A stretch of 64,000 nucleotides of DNA from Rhodobacteraceae bacterium 63075. GTDB taxonomy: Bacteria; Pseudomonadota; Alphaproteobacteria; Rhodobacterales; Rhodobacteraceae. Shown here one piece after another: positions 37,830 to 45,798 of the stretch. Position 1 is the first letter of the stretch, and every line of letters starts with the position of its first letter. The stretch is taken from contig QVMW01000006.1 of NCBI GenBank assembly GCA_003417655.1, forward strand, positions 96,852 through 160,851, read 5' to 3'. A program made the position numbers and the translations under genes. Under the pieces are notes generated by a model that was not told where the DNA came from, made no database searches, and saw only the letters and a program-made list of their open reading frames with translations.

Positions 37830-38916
37830 AATGCCGCACTGGGCCGATGCCGTCCTCGTTCCGCTCATTTCGCTCCTGCTCGCCGCGATCCTCTCGGCGC
37901 TCGTGATCATCGGCATCGGGGAAGACCCGATCGCCGCCTTCAAGCTGATGGTCGATGGCGCGCTGATGCGCTCTTCGGGCTGGGGCTATACGCTCTATTA
38001 TGCGACCAATTTCATCTTCACGGGCCTTGCCGTCGCCGTCGCCTTCCATGCCAAGATGTTCAATATCGGCGGCGAGGGACAGGCGATGATCGGCGGGCTT
38101 GGCGTTGCGCTGATCTGCCTTTTCATCCCCTGGCCGCACTGGACGCTGGCGCTGCTCGGCTCGACAGTCGGCGCCGCGCTTTTCGGGGCGGCCTGGGCCT
38201 ATATCCCCGGCTATCTGCAAGCCAGGCGCGGCAGTCACATCGTCATCACGACGATCATGTTCAACTTCATCGCCGCTGCCTTTCTCAACTACGTTCTGGT
38301 GAACCTGCTGCGCCCCAGCGGCGCGATGGACCCGGCCTCGGCGCGGTTTCCCGAATCGACGCATCTGCCCACGTTCAACGAGATGTTCTCCACGGCGGAA
38401 ACCGCCCTCTTCCGCGGAGCGCCTGCGAACGTGACCTTCTTCATCGCGCTGCTGGCCTGCCTCGCGGTCTGGCTGCTGATGTGGCGCACGCGGCTGGGCT
38501 ACGAGATCCGCGCTTTGGGTCATTCCGAGAGCGGCGCGCTTTACGCCGGCATCTCGCCGGTGCGCATCACCATCATCACCATGCTCATCTCCGGCGCGCT
38601 TGCCGGGCTGATGGCGCTCAACACCACGCAAGGCGAAAGCGAGAGGCTGATCCTGAACGCCACGGAAGGCGCGGGCTTCATCGGCATCGCCGTCGCGCTC
38701 ATGGGCCGCTCGCACCCTGTCGGCGTGCTCTTCGCCGCCCTGCTCTTCGGCTTTCTCTACCAGGGTGGCGCGGAGCTGGCGCTCTGGACGAATATCCCGC
38801 GCGAACTCATCATCGTCATCCAGGCGCTGGTGATCCTCTTCACCGGGGCGATGGACAACATGGTGCGCGCGCCGCTGGAACGCATGTTCCTCGCCCTGCG
38901 CCGCAAGGAGGGATGA
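37822..38916 (+). CDS. ABC transporter permease, nucleoside/purine uptake (NupP/YufP-like)
   Basis: The protein has 364 residues with about nine membrane spans. Typical stretches are AKMFNIGGEGQAMIGGLGVALICLF (near 75-100) and YEIRALGHSESGALYAGISP (near 228). The EAA-like loop is in the latter part. It forms the channel with the next protein. It overlaps the ATPase gene by 8 bp and ends 4 bp before the second permease, in a tight operon. Confidence 0.93.
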   Translation: MDRMPHWADAVLVPLISLLLAAILSALVIIGIGEDPIAAFKLMVDGALMRSSGWGYTLYYATNFIFTGLAVAVAFHAKMFNIGGEGQAMIGGLGVALICLFIPWPHWTLALLGSTVGAALFGAAWAYIPGYLQARRGSHIVITTIMFNFIAAAFLNYVLVNLLRPSGAMDPASARFPESTHLPTFNEMFSTAETALFRGAPANVTFFIALLACLAVWLLMWRTRLGYEIRALGHSESGALYAGISPVRITIITMLISGALAGLMALNTTQGESERLILNATEGAGFIGIAVALMGRSHPVGVLFAALLFGFLYQGGAELALWTNIPRELIIVIQALVILFTGAMDNMVRAPLERMFLALRRKEG

Positions 38917-38920
38917 CGCC

Positions 38921-39886
38921 ATGGACCTGATGACCATCCTGCAAGTGCTCGACTCCACCGTCCGGCTGGCCACGCCGCTGCTGCTGGCCTGTCTCGCGGG
39001 GCTCTTCTCCGAACGCGCCGGGATCATCGATATCGGGCTCGAGGGCAAGATGCTCGCCTCCGCCTTCTTCGCGGCTGCCATCGCCTATATGTCGGGCAAT
39101 GTCTGGATCGGGGCGCTGGCCGGTGTCGGCTCCTCGCTGCTCCTGTCGGCCATCCACGGGCTCGCCTCGATCACCTATCGCGGCAACCAGATCATCTCGG
39201 GCCTCGCGATCACCATGCTGGCGCAGGGCATGACCGTGCTCATCGCGCAGGACTGGTTCAGCCAGGGCGGGCGCACGCCCTCGCTTGTCGGGCAGGCGCG
39301 GTTCGAGCCGATCACCCTGCCCTTTGCCGAGGCGCTGGCCCCTGTCCCGGTCATCGGCCCGATCTATCACGAGCTCATCTCGGGCCATTCGGCGCTGGTC
39401 TATGTCGCCTTCCTGATGGTGCCGGTGACATGGTGGATTCTCTTCCGGACACGTTTCGGCCTGCGCCTGCGTGCCGTGGGCGAGAACCCCGCCGCTGTCG
39501 ACACGGCCGGTGTTTCGGTGATCTGGCTGCGCTACGCCGCGGTGCTGATCTGCGGTGTGCTCTGCGGTCTCGCGGGCGCCTATCTCGCGACGGGGCTTCA
39601 AGCCGGCTTCGTCAAGGACATGACGGCAGGCCGGGGCTATATCGCCCTCGCGGCGCTCATCTTCGCCAAGTGGCGGCCCTGGTATGCGCTTTATGCCTGC
39701 CTGCTTTTCGGCCTGCTGCAAGCCGTGGCCGTGCGCTATCAGAACATCGATCTGGGGGCCTTCGTCCTGCCTGTGCAGTTCATGGACGCGCTGCCCTATA
39801 TCCTGACGGTGGTGATTCTCGCCGGGTTTGTCGGCAAGGCCACCCCGCCCCGCGCGATCGGCCAGCACTACGTGAAGGAGCGCTAG
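38921..39886 (+). CDS. ABC transporter permease, nucleoside/purine uptake (NupQ/YufQ-like)
   Basis: The protein has 321 residues and about eight membrane spans. SERAGIIDIGLEGKMLASAFFAA (30-52) and RLRAVGENPAAVDTAGVSV (near 182-200) match the partner permease family. It completes the BMP-type importer. The gene ends in TAG and has a 93-bp gap before the TauE gene; the ATG is preceded by AGGGATG. Confidence 0.93.
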   Translation: MDLMTILQVLDSTVRLATPLLLACLAGLFSERAGIIDIGLEGKMLASAFFAAAIAYMSGNVWIGALAGVGSSLLLSAIHGLASITYRGNQIISGLAITMLAQGMTVLIAQDWFSQGGRTPSLVGQARFEPITLPFAEALAPVPVIGPIYHELISGHSALVYVAFLMVPVTWWILFRTRFGLRLRAVGENPAAVDTAGVSVIWLRYAAVLICGVLCGLAGAYLATGLQAGFVKDMTAGRGYIALAALIFAKWRPWYALYACLLFGLLQAVAVRYQNIDLGAFVLPVQFMDALPYILTVVILAGFVGKATPPRAIGQHYVKER

Positions 39887-39979
39887 GGTCCGCCGCCCGG
39901 GGCCTCAAAGTTGTTAACAAATGAAACTTAGCGCCGCAGATGCCTTGCATTCGGCGCGCGGCAGGGGCTAGAGAAAGCC

Positions 39980-40906
39980 ATGATGATCTACCTGCCCATC
40001 GCCGAGGTTTCGGTCAACGCCTTTCTCCTGCTGGGATTGGGAGGGCTGGTGGGCGTCCTGTCGGGGATGTTCGGCGTGGGGGGCGGCTTTCTGATGACGC
40101 CGCTGTTGTTCTTCATCGGCATTCCCCCTGCCGTCGCCGTCGCCACGGAAGCCAACCAGATCGTCGCCTCCTCCTTCTCGGGCGTGCTGGCGCACCTGAG
40201 GCGCAAGACCGTCGATCTGAAGATGGGCACGGTGCTGCTCGTTGGCGGCCTGATCGGCGCGGCGCTCGGCGTCGTCGTCTTCAACTACCTCAAGTCGATG
40301 GGCCAGGTCGATCTGCTGGTCCGGCTCTGTTACGTGATCTTCCTCGGCATCATCGGCGGGCTGATGTTCTTCGAAAGCCTGCGCGCCATCGCCCGCGCGC
40401 GCGGCACAGCCTCGGGCCCCGCCCCGCGCCGGCGCAAGCGCGGCTGGATCTCCAAGCTGCCCTTCAAGATGCGCTTCAACACCTCGGGCCTTTATATCTC
40501 GGTCATTCCGCCGGTCATCGTCGGGGTCGCCGTCGGCATTCTCGCCGCGATCATGGGCGTCGGCGGCGGGTTTATCATGGTCCCGGCGATGATCTACATC
40601 CTCGGCATGCCGACGAAAGTCGTCGTCGGCACATCGCTCTTCCAGATCATCTTCGTCACCGCCTTCACGACGCTGCTTCACGCCACGACGAACTTCACGG
40701 TCGATATCGTGCTCGCCGTCCTGCTGCTGGTCGGTGGCGTCATCGGTGCCCAGATCGGCACGCGGATCGGCGTGAAGATGAAGGCCGAGCAGCTGCGTAT
40801 CCTTCTGGCGATCATGGTGCTGGTGGTCTGTGGCAAGCTTGCGCTCGACCTGCTGCTGGAACCCTCAGAGCTTTATACCATCGGCACTGCGGGAGGCGGA
40901 CACTGA
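39980..40906 (+). CDS. Sulfite exporter TauE/SafE family permease
   Basis: The protein has 308 residues with about eight membrane spans in two repeats. The first repeat has GVLSGMFGVGGGFLMTPLLFF (near 18-38) and the second GILAAIMGVGGGFIMVPAMIYIL (near 184-206). Such proteins move sulfite, sulfoacetate or similar anions out of cells. It overlaps the TIGR02186 gene by one base (TGATG), a fixed pairing in this group. A second family member is at 61995-62741. Confidence 0.9.
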   Translation: MMIYLPIAEVSVNAFLLLGLGGLVGVLSGMFGVGGGFLMTPLLFFIGIPPAVAVATEANQIVASSFSGVLAHLRRKTVDLKMGTVLLVGGLIGAALGVVVFNYLKSMGQVDLLVRLCYVIFLGIIGGLMFFESLRAIARARGTASGPAPRRRKRGWISKLPFKMRFNTSGLYISVIPPVIVGVAVGILAAIMGVGGGFIMVPAMIYILGMPTKVVVGTSLFQIIFVTAFTTLLHATTNFTVDIVLAVLLLVGGVIGAQIGTRIGVKMKAEQLRILLAIMVLVVCGKLALDLLLEPSELYTIGTAGGGH

Positions 40907-41673
40907 TGCTGCGCCTGATCGCCCTCGCCTGCGCCCTGATGTTCGGGCCCGCCGCGCTCAAAGCGGAGAATGTCGTTCTCGGCCTCAGCCAGAACAAGGT
41001 CTCCATCACGACCAATTTCGACGGCTCCGAGATTCTCATCTTCGGCGCGGTCAAGCGCGAGGCGCCGCTGCCCGAGGGCGACCCGCTGGAAGTCATCATC
41101 GCCGTGCAGGGCCCGAGCACGCCGCTCACGGTGCGCCGCAAGGAGCGCCGCTTCGGCATCTGGATCAACACCGATACCGTCGAAGTCGACAGCGCGCCGG
41201 CCTTCTACGCCGTCGCGACCTCGGCCCCTTTCCGGCAAGCCATCTCGGACACCGAAGACCTGCGTCACCGCATTTCCATCCCGCGTGCGATCCGCTCCGT
41301 CGGAGCGCCTGTGGACGTGGGAAACGCGGCCGATTTCACCCGCGCGGTGATCCGTATCCGCAAGGAAAACGGGCTCTACCAGCTTCAGGAAAACGCCGTC
41401 GAGGTCAGTGAACAGACACTGTTCCGGGCCTCGATCGCGCTGCCCGCGAACCTCACGGAAGGTGACTACGAAACCCGCATCTTCCTCACCCGCGGCGGCG
41501 CGGTCGTCTCCGATTATTCCACTGTGATCGACGTGCGCAAGGTCGGGCTGGAACGGTTCCTGTTCAGCCTCTCGCGCGAGCAGCCGCTCGTCTATGGCCT
41601 TTTGTCGCTCGCCATCGCGATCGCGGCAGGCTGGGGGGCCTCGGCGGCCTTCCGGATTTTCCAGCGCAATTGA
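40906..41673 (+). CDS. TIGR02186 family membrane-anchored protein
   Basis: The protein has 255 residues. It has a signal peptide (ALACALMFGPAALKAE), a beta-rich periplasmic part (VSITTNFDGSEILIFGAVKRE near 31-51), and one C-terminal membrane span (LVYGLLSLAIAIAAGWGASAAF) with a short tail. TIGR02186 proteins are known only as partners of TauE-like permeases in alphaproteobacteria. The ATG overlaps the permease stop. I infer an accessory role for the transporter. Confidence 0.85.
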   Translation: MLRLIALACALMFGPAALKAENVVLGLSQNKVSITTNFDGSEILIFGAVKREAPLPEGDPLEVIIAVQGPSTPLTVRRKERRFGIWINTDTVEVDSAPAFYAVATSAPFRQAISDTEDLRHRISIPRAIRSVGAPVDVGNAADFTRAVIRIRKENGLYQLQENAVEVSEQTLFRASIALPANLTEGDYETRIFLTRGGAVVSDYSTVIDVRKVGLERFLFSLSREQPLVYGLLSLAIAIAAGWGASAAFRIFQRN

Positions 41674-41700
41674 CGCGTCGAAATCCGTCGCGGGTTTCGG

Positions 41701-41725
41701 GCCGCTTTCCGGATCGGAAAACGGC
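41701..41725. terminator. Stem-loop between convergent TIGR02186 and SDR genes
   Basis: 41701-41711 pairs with 41715-41725 (GCCGCTTTCCG and CGGAAAACGGC) with one A-C mismatch and the triloop GAT. It touches the TAG of the SDR gene on the minus strand. Its GAAAA/TTTCC arms resemble the other convergent-end stems, so a bidirectional terminator is likely. Confidence 0.5.
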
Positions 41726-42444
41726 TACCCGCGTCCGATATAGGGCATCTTGGTCGCCATGATCGTCATGAACTGCACATTCGCCTCCGGCGGCAGCGCG
41801 GCCATGTTCAGCACCGCCTCCGCCACGTGGTTCACATCCATCATCGGTGGCGGGTTGTCCGGCGTTCTCGCCGCAAGCGCCTCGAGCAGTTCGGTGCGCG
41901 CATTGCCGATGTCGATCTGACCGCAGGCGATGTCGAAGGCGCGCCCGTCGAGTGACAAGCTCTTGGTCAGCCCCGTGATCGCGTGTTTCGTCGTGGTATA
42001 GCCCACGGAATGCACGCGCGGGGCGTGGGCCGAGACCGAGCCGTTGTTGATGATCCGGCCCCCCTGGGGGCTTTGCCGCCGCATCTGCCCGAAGGCCGCG
42101 CGGGCGGCATGGAACATCCCGTTGAGATTCACATCAACGATCTGCCGCCAACTCTCCAGGCTCAATTCGTCGATCGGCGCAGCCGTGCCGAACACCCCGG
42201 CATTGTTGAACAGCACGTCGAGCCGCCCGGCCTCGGCGCAAAAGGTATCAAAGGCCGATTGCACGGCCTGCGCATCGCTCACGTCACAGGGCAGCGCCAC
42301 GGCGCCATCCATCCGCCCTGCCATCTCCTCGAGCACCTCCGCCCGTCGCGCGATCAGCCCGACGCGCCAGCCCATCTGCGAGAACCTCTCGGCCACGGCC
42401 CGCCCGATTCCGGCGCTGGCCCCGGTGACGATCACGGAGTTCAT
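41725..42444 (-). CDS. Short-chain dehydrogenase/reductase (SDR family)
   Basis: The ATG at 42444 gives 239 residues. The NAD(P) motif TGASAGIG (7-14), NNAGVFG near 82 and the catalytic YTTTK (the YxxxK motif) near 152 are all visible; a Ser near 138 (NNGSVSAHAP) completes the triad. Classical SDRs reduce many ketones or alcohols; the substrate is unknown. Its ATG overlaps the stop of the helicase gene (ATGA), so the two are coupled. Confidence 0.9.
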   Translation of the reverse strand: MNSVIVTGASAGIGRAVAERFSQMGWRVGLIARRAEVLEEMAGRMDGAVALPCDVSDAQAVQSAFDTFCAEAGRLDVLFNNAGVFGTAAPIDELSLESWRQIVDVNLNGMFHAARAAFGQMRRQSPQGGRIINNGSVSAHAPRVHSVGYTTTKHAITGLTKSLSLDGRAFDIACGQIDIGNARTELLEALAARTPDNPPPMMDVNHVAEAVLNMAALPPEANVQFMTIMATKMPYIGRG

Positions 42445-43967
42445 GTCTCCTCCCCTTCCAGCTCCAGCTTCGGCTTGAGCACGACGAGATCTTCGGTGCT
42501 GAGCGGCTGCGTCGGCTTGGCAAGCCTGTTGCGCACCACCCAGAACAGCCGCTCCTCGGCGCGTGTGATCGCCACGTAGGCGAGCCGCTTCCAGAGCGGC
42601 TGGCCCGCCTCGCTGCGGCCCATGCGCGCGGCGGCGTAAAGGTCGGGCGCGAAGACCTGCACATCGCGCCACTGGCTGCCTTGCGCCTTGTGGATGGTCA
42701 CCGCCGCGCCGTGCAGGAAGGTCGCCCCCATCCGCGCGGCGAAGGGAATGAAAGGTTCTTCCTCGTCCGGCTTCTCGATCTTGACGATCGAGGCGGCGGA
42801 GACCTGCGGATCCTCCGCGCCGACCACATGCAGCCGCGAGAAGCCCGGCTTGCGGCCCGGGCCGAGATAGATCACCTGCGCGCCCTTGATGAGGCCGCGC
42901 GCTTCAAGGTCGAGCCGCTTCTTGCGGTGCTTGAGGGGCAGCTCCAGCCCGTCGCAGATGAGCGGCTCGCCTTCGAGAAGTGCGTCGTCAGGCGCGCCGT
43001 AGACGTTCCGGAAGGCATGGATCAGCCTGATCCGCGTCGCGTTGCGCCAGACAAGCACGGGGCTGCGCGCCATCTTGTCGACCTCCACGCGCTGCGCCCA
43101 GACGACGCGCTCGTCGCGCGCGGCGGCCGCCTCGATCTCGCGTTCGAACTCCTCGAAGCCCAGCGCGGGGTCGGACAGGGCATGGGCCAGGTCGAGAATC
43201 GGGTTGCTCGCCTCCTGGCGGTGTATCCGCGACAGGCTGAGCACTTGCGGCGCGGGCAGCTTTTCGAAGACCATCGTGCCGGACTGGTTCACGGGAGCAA
43301 GCTGCGCGGGATCGCCGAAAAGGATCAGATTGGGAAAGATCTCCTGCAAATCCTCGAATTGCTTGTCATCGAGCATCGAGGCCTCGTCGATCATGCCCAC
43401 ATCGAGCGGCTCGTCGCGCCGCTTCCATCCGGTGATGAAGTCAGACCCCCTGAGCCCCGCCGCCGCCAGCGCGCCGGGGATCGACTTGTTGCCGGCATAA
43501 AAGAGCCGCGCCCGCTCCAGCGCGATCTCGGTCAACCCTTCGATCTCGGGCTTCTCGCCATTGCCAGCCAGCCATTCGGCGATCTTCTCGTATTCGGGGT
43601 CATAGACGGGGGTGTAGAGAATCCGGTGAATCGTCGTCGCCGGAACGCCGCGCATCCTGAGCACGCTTGCCGCCTTGTTCGTCGGCGCGAGAATGGCCAG
43701 CGTGCGCCTGTCCTTGCGCTTGCGGCCTTCGTAGTCAGCCGAGACGATATCGACCCCCGCCTGTTCCATCGCGCGGTAGAGCTGCGCCAAGAGGAGCGTC
43801 TTGCCCGAACCTGCCTTGCCGATGATCGCCAGCGTCCGCGCCCGGCCCTCGCGCGGCGGCGTGGTCATGCCTTCGACGAGGTCGATGCCCTGCGCGCGCA
43901 GCGCCTCGGTGACGGTATCATAGGCTTCGGCCTGATCGCCGGAGAGGGGATGGGTCAGCTCGGTCAT
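42441..43967 (-). CDS. RecD-like AAA ATP-dependent DNA helicase
   Basis: The protein has 508 residues of the superfamily 1B helicase type. Walker A is GKAGSGKTLLLAQ (near 51-63), the DEAS-type box is MIDEASMLDDKQF (near 193), and the C-terminal UvrD_C_2-type motif VTIHKAQGSQWRDV lies near 420. RecD2-like helicases act in DNA repair; this one lacks the N-terminal OB/HhH part of full RecD2. Possible roles are DNA repair or conjugation-like unwinding; none can be set here. Confidence 0.85.
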   Translation of the reverse strand: MTELTHPLSGDQAEAYDTVTEALRAQGIDLVEGMTTPPREGRARTLAIIGKAGSGKTLLLAQLYRAMEQAGVDIVSADYEGRKRKDRRTLAILAPTNKAASVLRMRGVPATTIHRILYTPVYDPEYEKIAEWLAGNGEKPEIEGLTEIALERARLFYAGNKSIPGALAAAGLRGSDFITGWKRRDEPLDVGMIDEASMLDDKQFEDLQEIFPNLILFGDPAQLAPVNQSGTMVFEKLPAPQVLSLSRIHRQEASNPILDLAHALSDPALGFEEFEREIEAAAARDERVVWAQRVEVDKMARSPVLVWRNATRIRLIHAFRNVYGAPDDALLEGEPLICDGLELPLKHRKKRLDLEARGLIKGAQVIYLGPGRKPGFSRLHVVGAEDPQVSAASIVKIEKPDEEEPFIPFAARMGATFLHGAAVTIHKAQGSQWRDVQVFAPDLYAAARMGRSEAGQPLWKRLAYVAITRAEERLFWVVRNRLAKPTQPLSTEDLVVLKPKLELEGEET

Positions 43968-44014
43968 GACGCCGACCCTACTGCGTTTGCCTCAGCGGGT
44001 GAACGCCAAAACGC

Positions 44015-44650
44015 TCAGGCCACGGCCGATTTCGCGCTCTCCGCGCGCCCGAAGCTGCGCACATACCAAAGCCGCATCAGCTCTTGGGAAATGCCTGATC
44101 TGGCGATGAGCTTCGCCTTGGCCTCCGGCGTGTAGGCCCACAGGCCGACGCTGGTTCTGGCGCGGCCCCGGCCCGCGCTGCCCAGCACGTCGGGGCTGGC
44201 ACCTATGGCGCGGTAGACCCGCTCCATGGGCGCGTCGAACACGCCGAGGAAATGCTCGATTCCGTGGCCGCGCATAAGCTCGGAGCCGGCCTGCATCAGC
44301 GCCGCAGCGATGCGCGGGCCGGCCTCGTCAGACAGGCAGAACCGGGTGCATTCCCAGATGAGCGGGCTCTGGATATGCACGCCATCCGTGAGATGCAGGA
44401 AATGCTCGCCCGTCATCGTGCGCCCGGTCGTGGGCAGGAACCGCATCGAGCCGCCATGAAGGCCATCGGGGCGCTCCCAGATCACGTAGAGCGGGTTCAG
44501 CAAGTCATACTGGTCGCGTTCCTCGCCATGCAGGTCAACCTTGACGGGCCATTTGAGGCGCTCGGCAAATTGGCTCGCACGGTCCCGGAACATCGACCTC
44601 GCAAGGCGCTCGTGGCGGTGCAGCTCGTCGGCGTAAAGATACCTGATCAT
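44015..44650 (-). CDS. luxI: Acyl-homoserine-lactone synthase (LuxI family)
   Basis: The ATG at 44650 gives 211 residues. The residues conserved in LuxI enzymes are present: Arg24, Phe28, Trp34 (MFRDRASQFAERLKW), Asp46 and Asp49 (ERDQYD), Arg70 (GGSMRFLP), and Glu100 and Arg103 (WECTRF). It makes an N-acyl-homoserine lactone from S-adenosylmethionine and an acyl-ACP; the chain length cannot be read from sequence. The luxR-type gene is 78 bp upstream on the same strand. Confidence 0.95.
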   Translation of the reverse strand: MIRYLYADELHRHERLARSMFRDRASQFAERLKWPVKVDLHGEERDQYDLLNPLYVIWERPDGLHGGSMRFLPTTGRTMTGEHFLHLTDGVHIQSPLIWECTRFCLSDEAGPRIAAALMQAGSELMRGHGIEHFLGVFDAPMERVYRAIGASPDVLGSAGRGRARTSVGLWAYTPEAKAKLIARSGISQELMRLWYVRSFGRAESAKSAVA

Positions 44651-44728
44651 GGTGGCCCTTCCTCTCATTGCTAAGTGAGAACAAGGGCTAGTGCCCAGTG
44701 GTTAACGCGTCTTAACGGCGGCGCGCGC

Positions 44729-45457
44729 TCAGACGATGATCAGCCCCTGCTGCAAGGACCGCGCGACCGCATGGGTGGTGTTCGCCGCGCCCAGCTTGTG
44801 GCGGGCGCTTTCGATATAGACACGCAGCGTGTGCTCGGAAATCGAAAGCGTATCGGCCACTTGCGCACGGCTGTAACCCATGGCCAGAAAGGTCATGGCG
44901 TCAACCTCGCGGGGGGAGAGATGCATCGCGGCATCGGGGGCGCGGTCGGGCTCGAATTCGAGCGCCTTCTGGTTGAAATAATGCGCCGCGAGGATCAGCT
45001 CGCGGCGGTTGTTCTCGATGAAGGCGTGCCAGGTGCAGTCATCGCAGGAATGGCTCACGGTAAAGATCGCGAATTGCCCGCTGGGCCCTCGCACGGGCAC
45101 GGTGAACCCCTGGTTGCCCACCCCGTGATCCATCGCGTCGCGCTGGAAATCACGGACCGGCTTGCCGCTCCAGTTGAGCTGTTTCCAGTCGACGGGGTGA
45201 AACCGCTGGTAACAGGACTGCACGACGGGATCGATCCGCAGGTAGTCCTTTTCGAGATAGCGGGCGACCCAGGCCGGATCATAGGTTCCGCAGCCATATT
45301 GCTCGCCAGTGCCGGAAACCCAGTGATAGACGAGGTGATCGACCCCGAAATAGTCGCGCATGCGCTCCGAGAGCGCTTGCAGCTCAGCGAGATCCGAAGC
45401 CTGCTCCAAGGCCTCCAAGATCGCGATCAAGGCCGCTCCCTGTTCCGTTCGCGCCAC
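44729..45457 (-). CDS. luxR: LuxR-family quorum-sensing transcriptional regulator
   Basis: I chose the GTG at 45457 because a GAGAGGGGGGG site lies just upstream, which gives 242 residues; a GTG at 45493 (254 residues) has weaker support. The autoinducer-binding domain is at about 15-160 (YFGVDHLVYHWVSGTGEQYG, PVDWKQLNW, VPVRGPSGQFAIFTVSH). The LuxR-type HTH is at about 180-240 (LSPREVDAMTFLAMGYSRAQVADTLSISEHTLRVYI). It should sense the LuxI signal. Its own target genes are not visible. Confidence 0.92.
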   Translation of the reverse strand: MARTEQGAALIAILEALEQASDLAELQALSERMRDYFGVDHLVYHWVSGTGEQYGCGTYDPAWVARYLEKDYLRIDPVVQSCYQRFHPVDWKQLNWSGKPVRDFQRDAMDHGVGNQGFTVPVRGPSGQFAIFTVSHSCDDCTWHAFIENNRRELILAAHYFNQKALEFEPDRAPDAAMHLSPREVDAMTFLAMGYSRAQVADTLSISEHTLRVYIESARHKLGAANTTHAVARSLQQGLIIV

Positions 45458-45605
45458 GCGCGTCCCCCCCTCTCGGGCTGGACGCCAGCTCACAGGCCGC
45501 CAGAAGAGCCGTGTCTTCCAGATGCTCGGAAAGCTTCGGCAGGCCGTTTGAACGCGCGAAGTTGCGCAGGTCTGCCAGGACGTCCAATATCCAATCGTTC
45601 TGCAT
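45384..45605 (-). CDS. Small ORF upstream of and overlapping luxR
   Basis: The ATG at 45605 (AAAGGCGA upstream) gives 73 residues. The first 45 residues (MQNDWILDVLADLRNFARSN, then GLPKLSEHLEDTALLAACEL) look like a real amphipathic helical protein, and similar small proteins occur beside luxR genes in related bacteria (from memory). The last 25 are low complexity and overlap luxR by 74 bp in another frame. A different stop or a frameshift near 45450 is possible. Function unknown. Confidence 0.6.
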   Translation of the reverse strand: MQNDWILDVLADLRNFARSNGLPKLSEHLEDTALLAACELASSPRGGDARGANGTGSGLDRDLGGLGAGFGSR

Positions 45606-45746
45606 GCGATTGTCGCCTTTCAAGGGTTAATGAACAGTTAATAACAAGCCTAGCACGGTTGAATCGGGCGAGAAATTCGCGAAAGTCACTTCCCCCGAAA
45701 TAGCGAGGAAGCGTCGCGGAACCCCTTGAGTTTCCACGACAGGCGA

Positions 45747-45778
45747 AGGCCCGCACCGCTCTGGGGCGGTGCGGGCCT
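45747..45778 (-). terminator. Strong hairpin 3' of ccr
   Basis: AGGCCCGCACCGC (45747-45759 as the plus-strand left arm) pairs with GCGGTGCGGGCCT (45766-45778): 13 perfect pairs and a 6-nt loop. It is 20 bp past the ccr stop in the minus direction. Only a short TT follows, so it may be a rho-aided or mRNA-stabilising hairpin rather than a strict intrinsic terminator. Confidence 0.65.
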
Positions 45779-45798
45779 GCTGTTAAGCTTCGCGCGGC

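Noticed and set aside
39887..39979. Possible regulatory hairpin between the permease and TauE genes
   Set aside because: Only short stems are present and no motif stands out in the 93-bp gap.
44651..44728. Candidate lux box between luxR and luxI (GGGC-ACTA-GCCC near 44690)
   Set aside because: Only 4 pairs are perfect and neither half matches the usual CTG...CAG pattern. Too weak to call.
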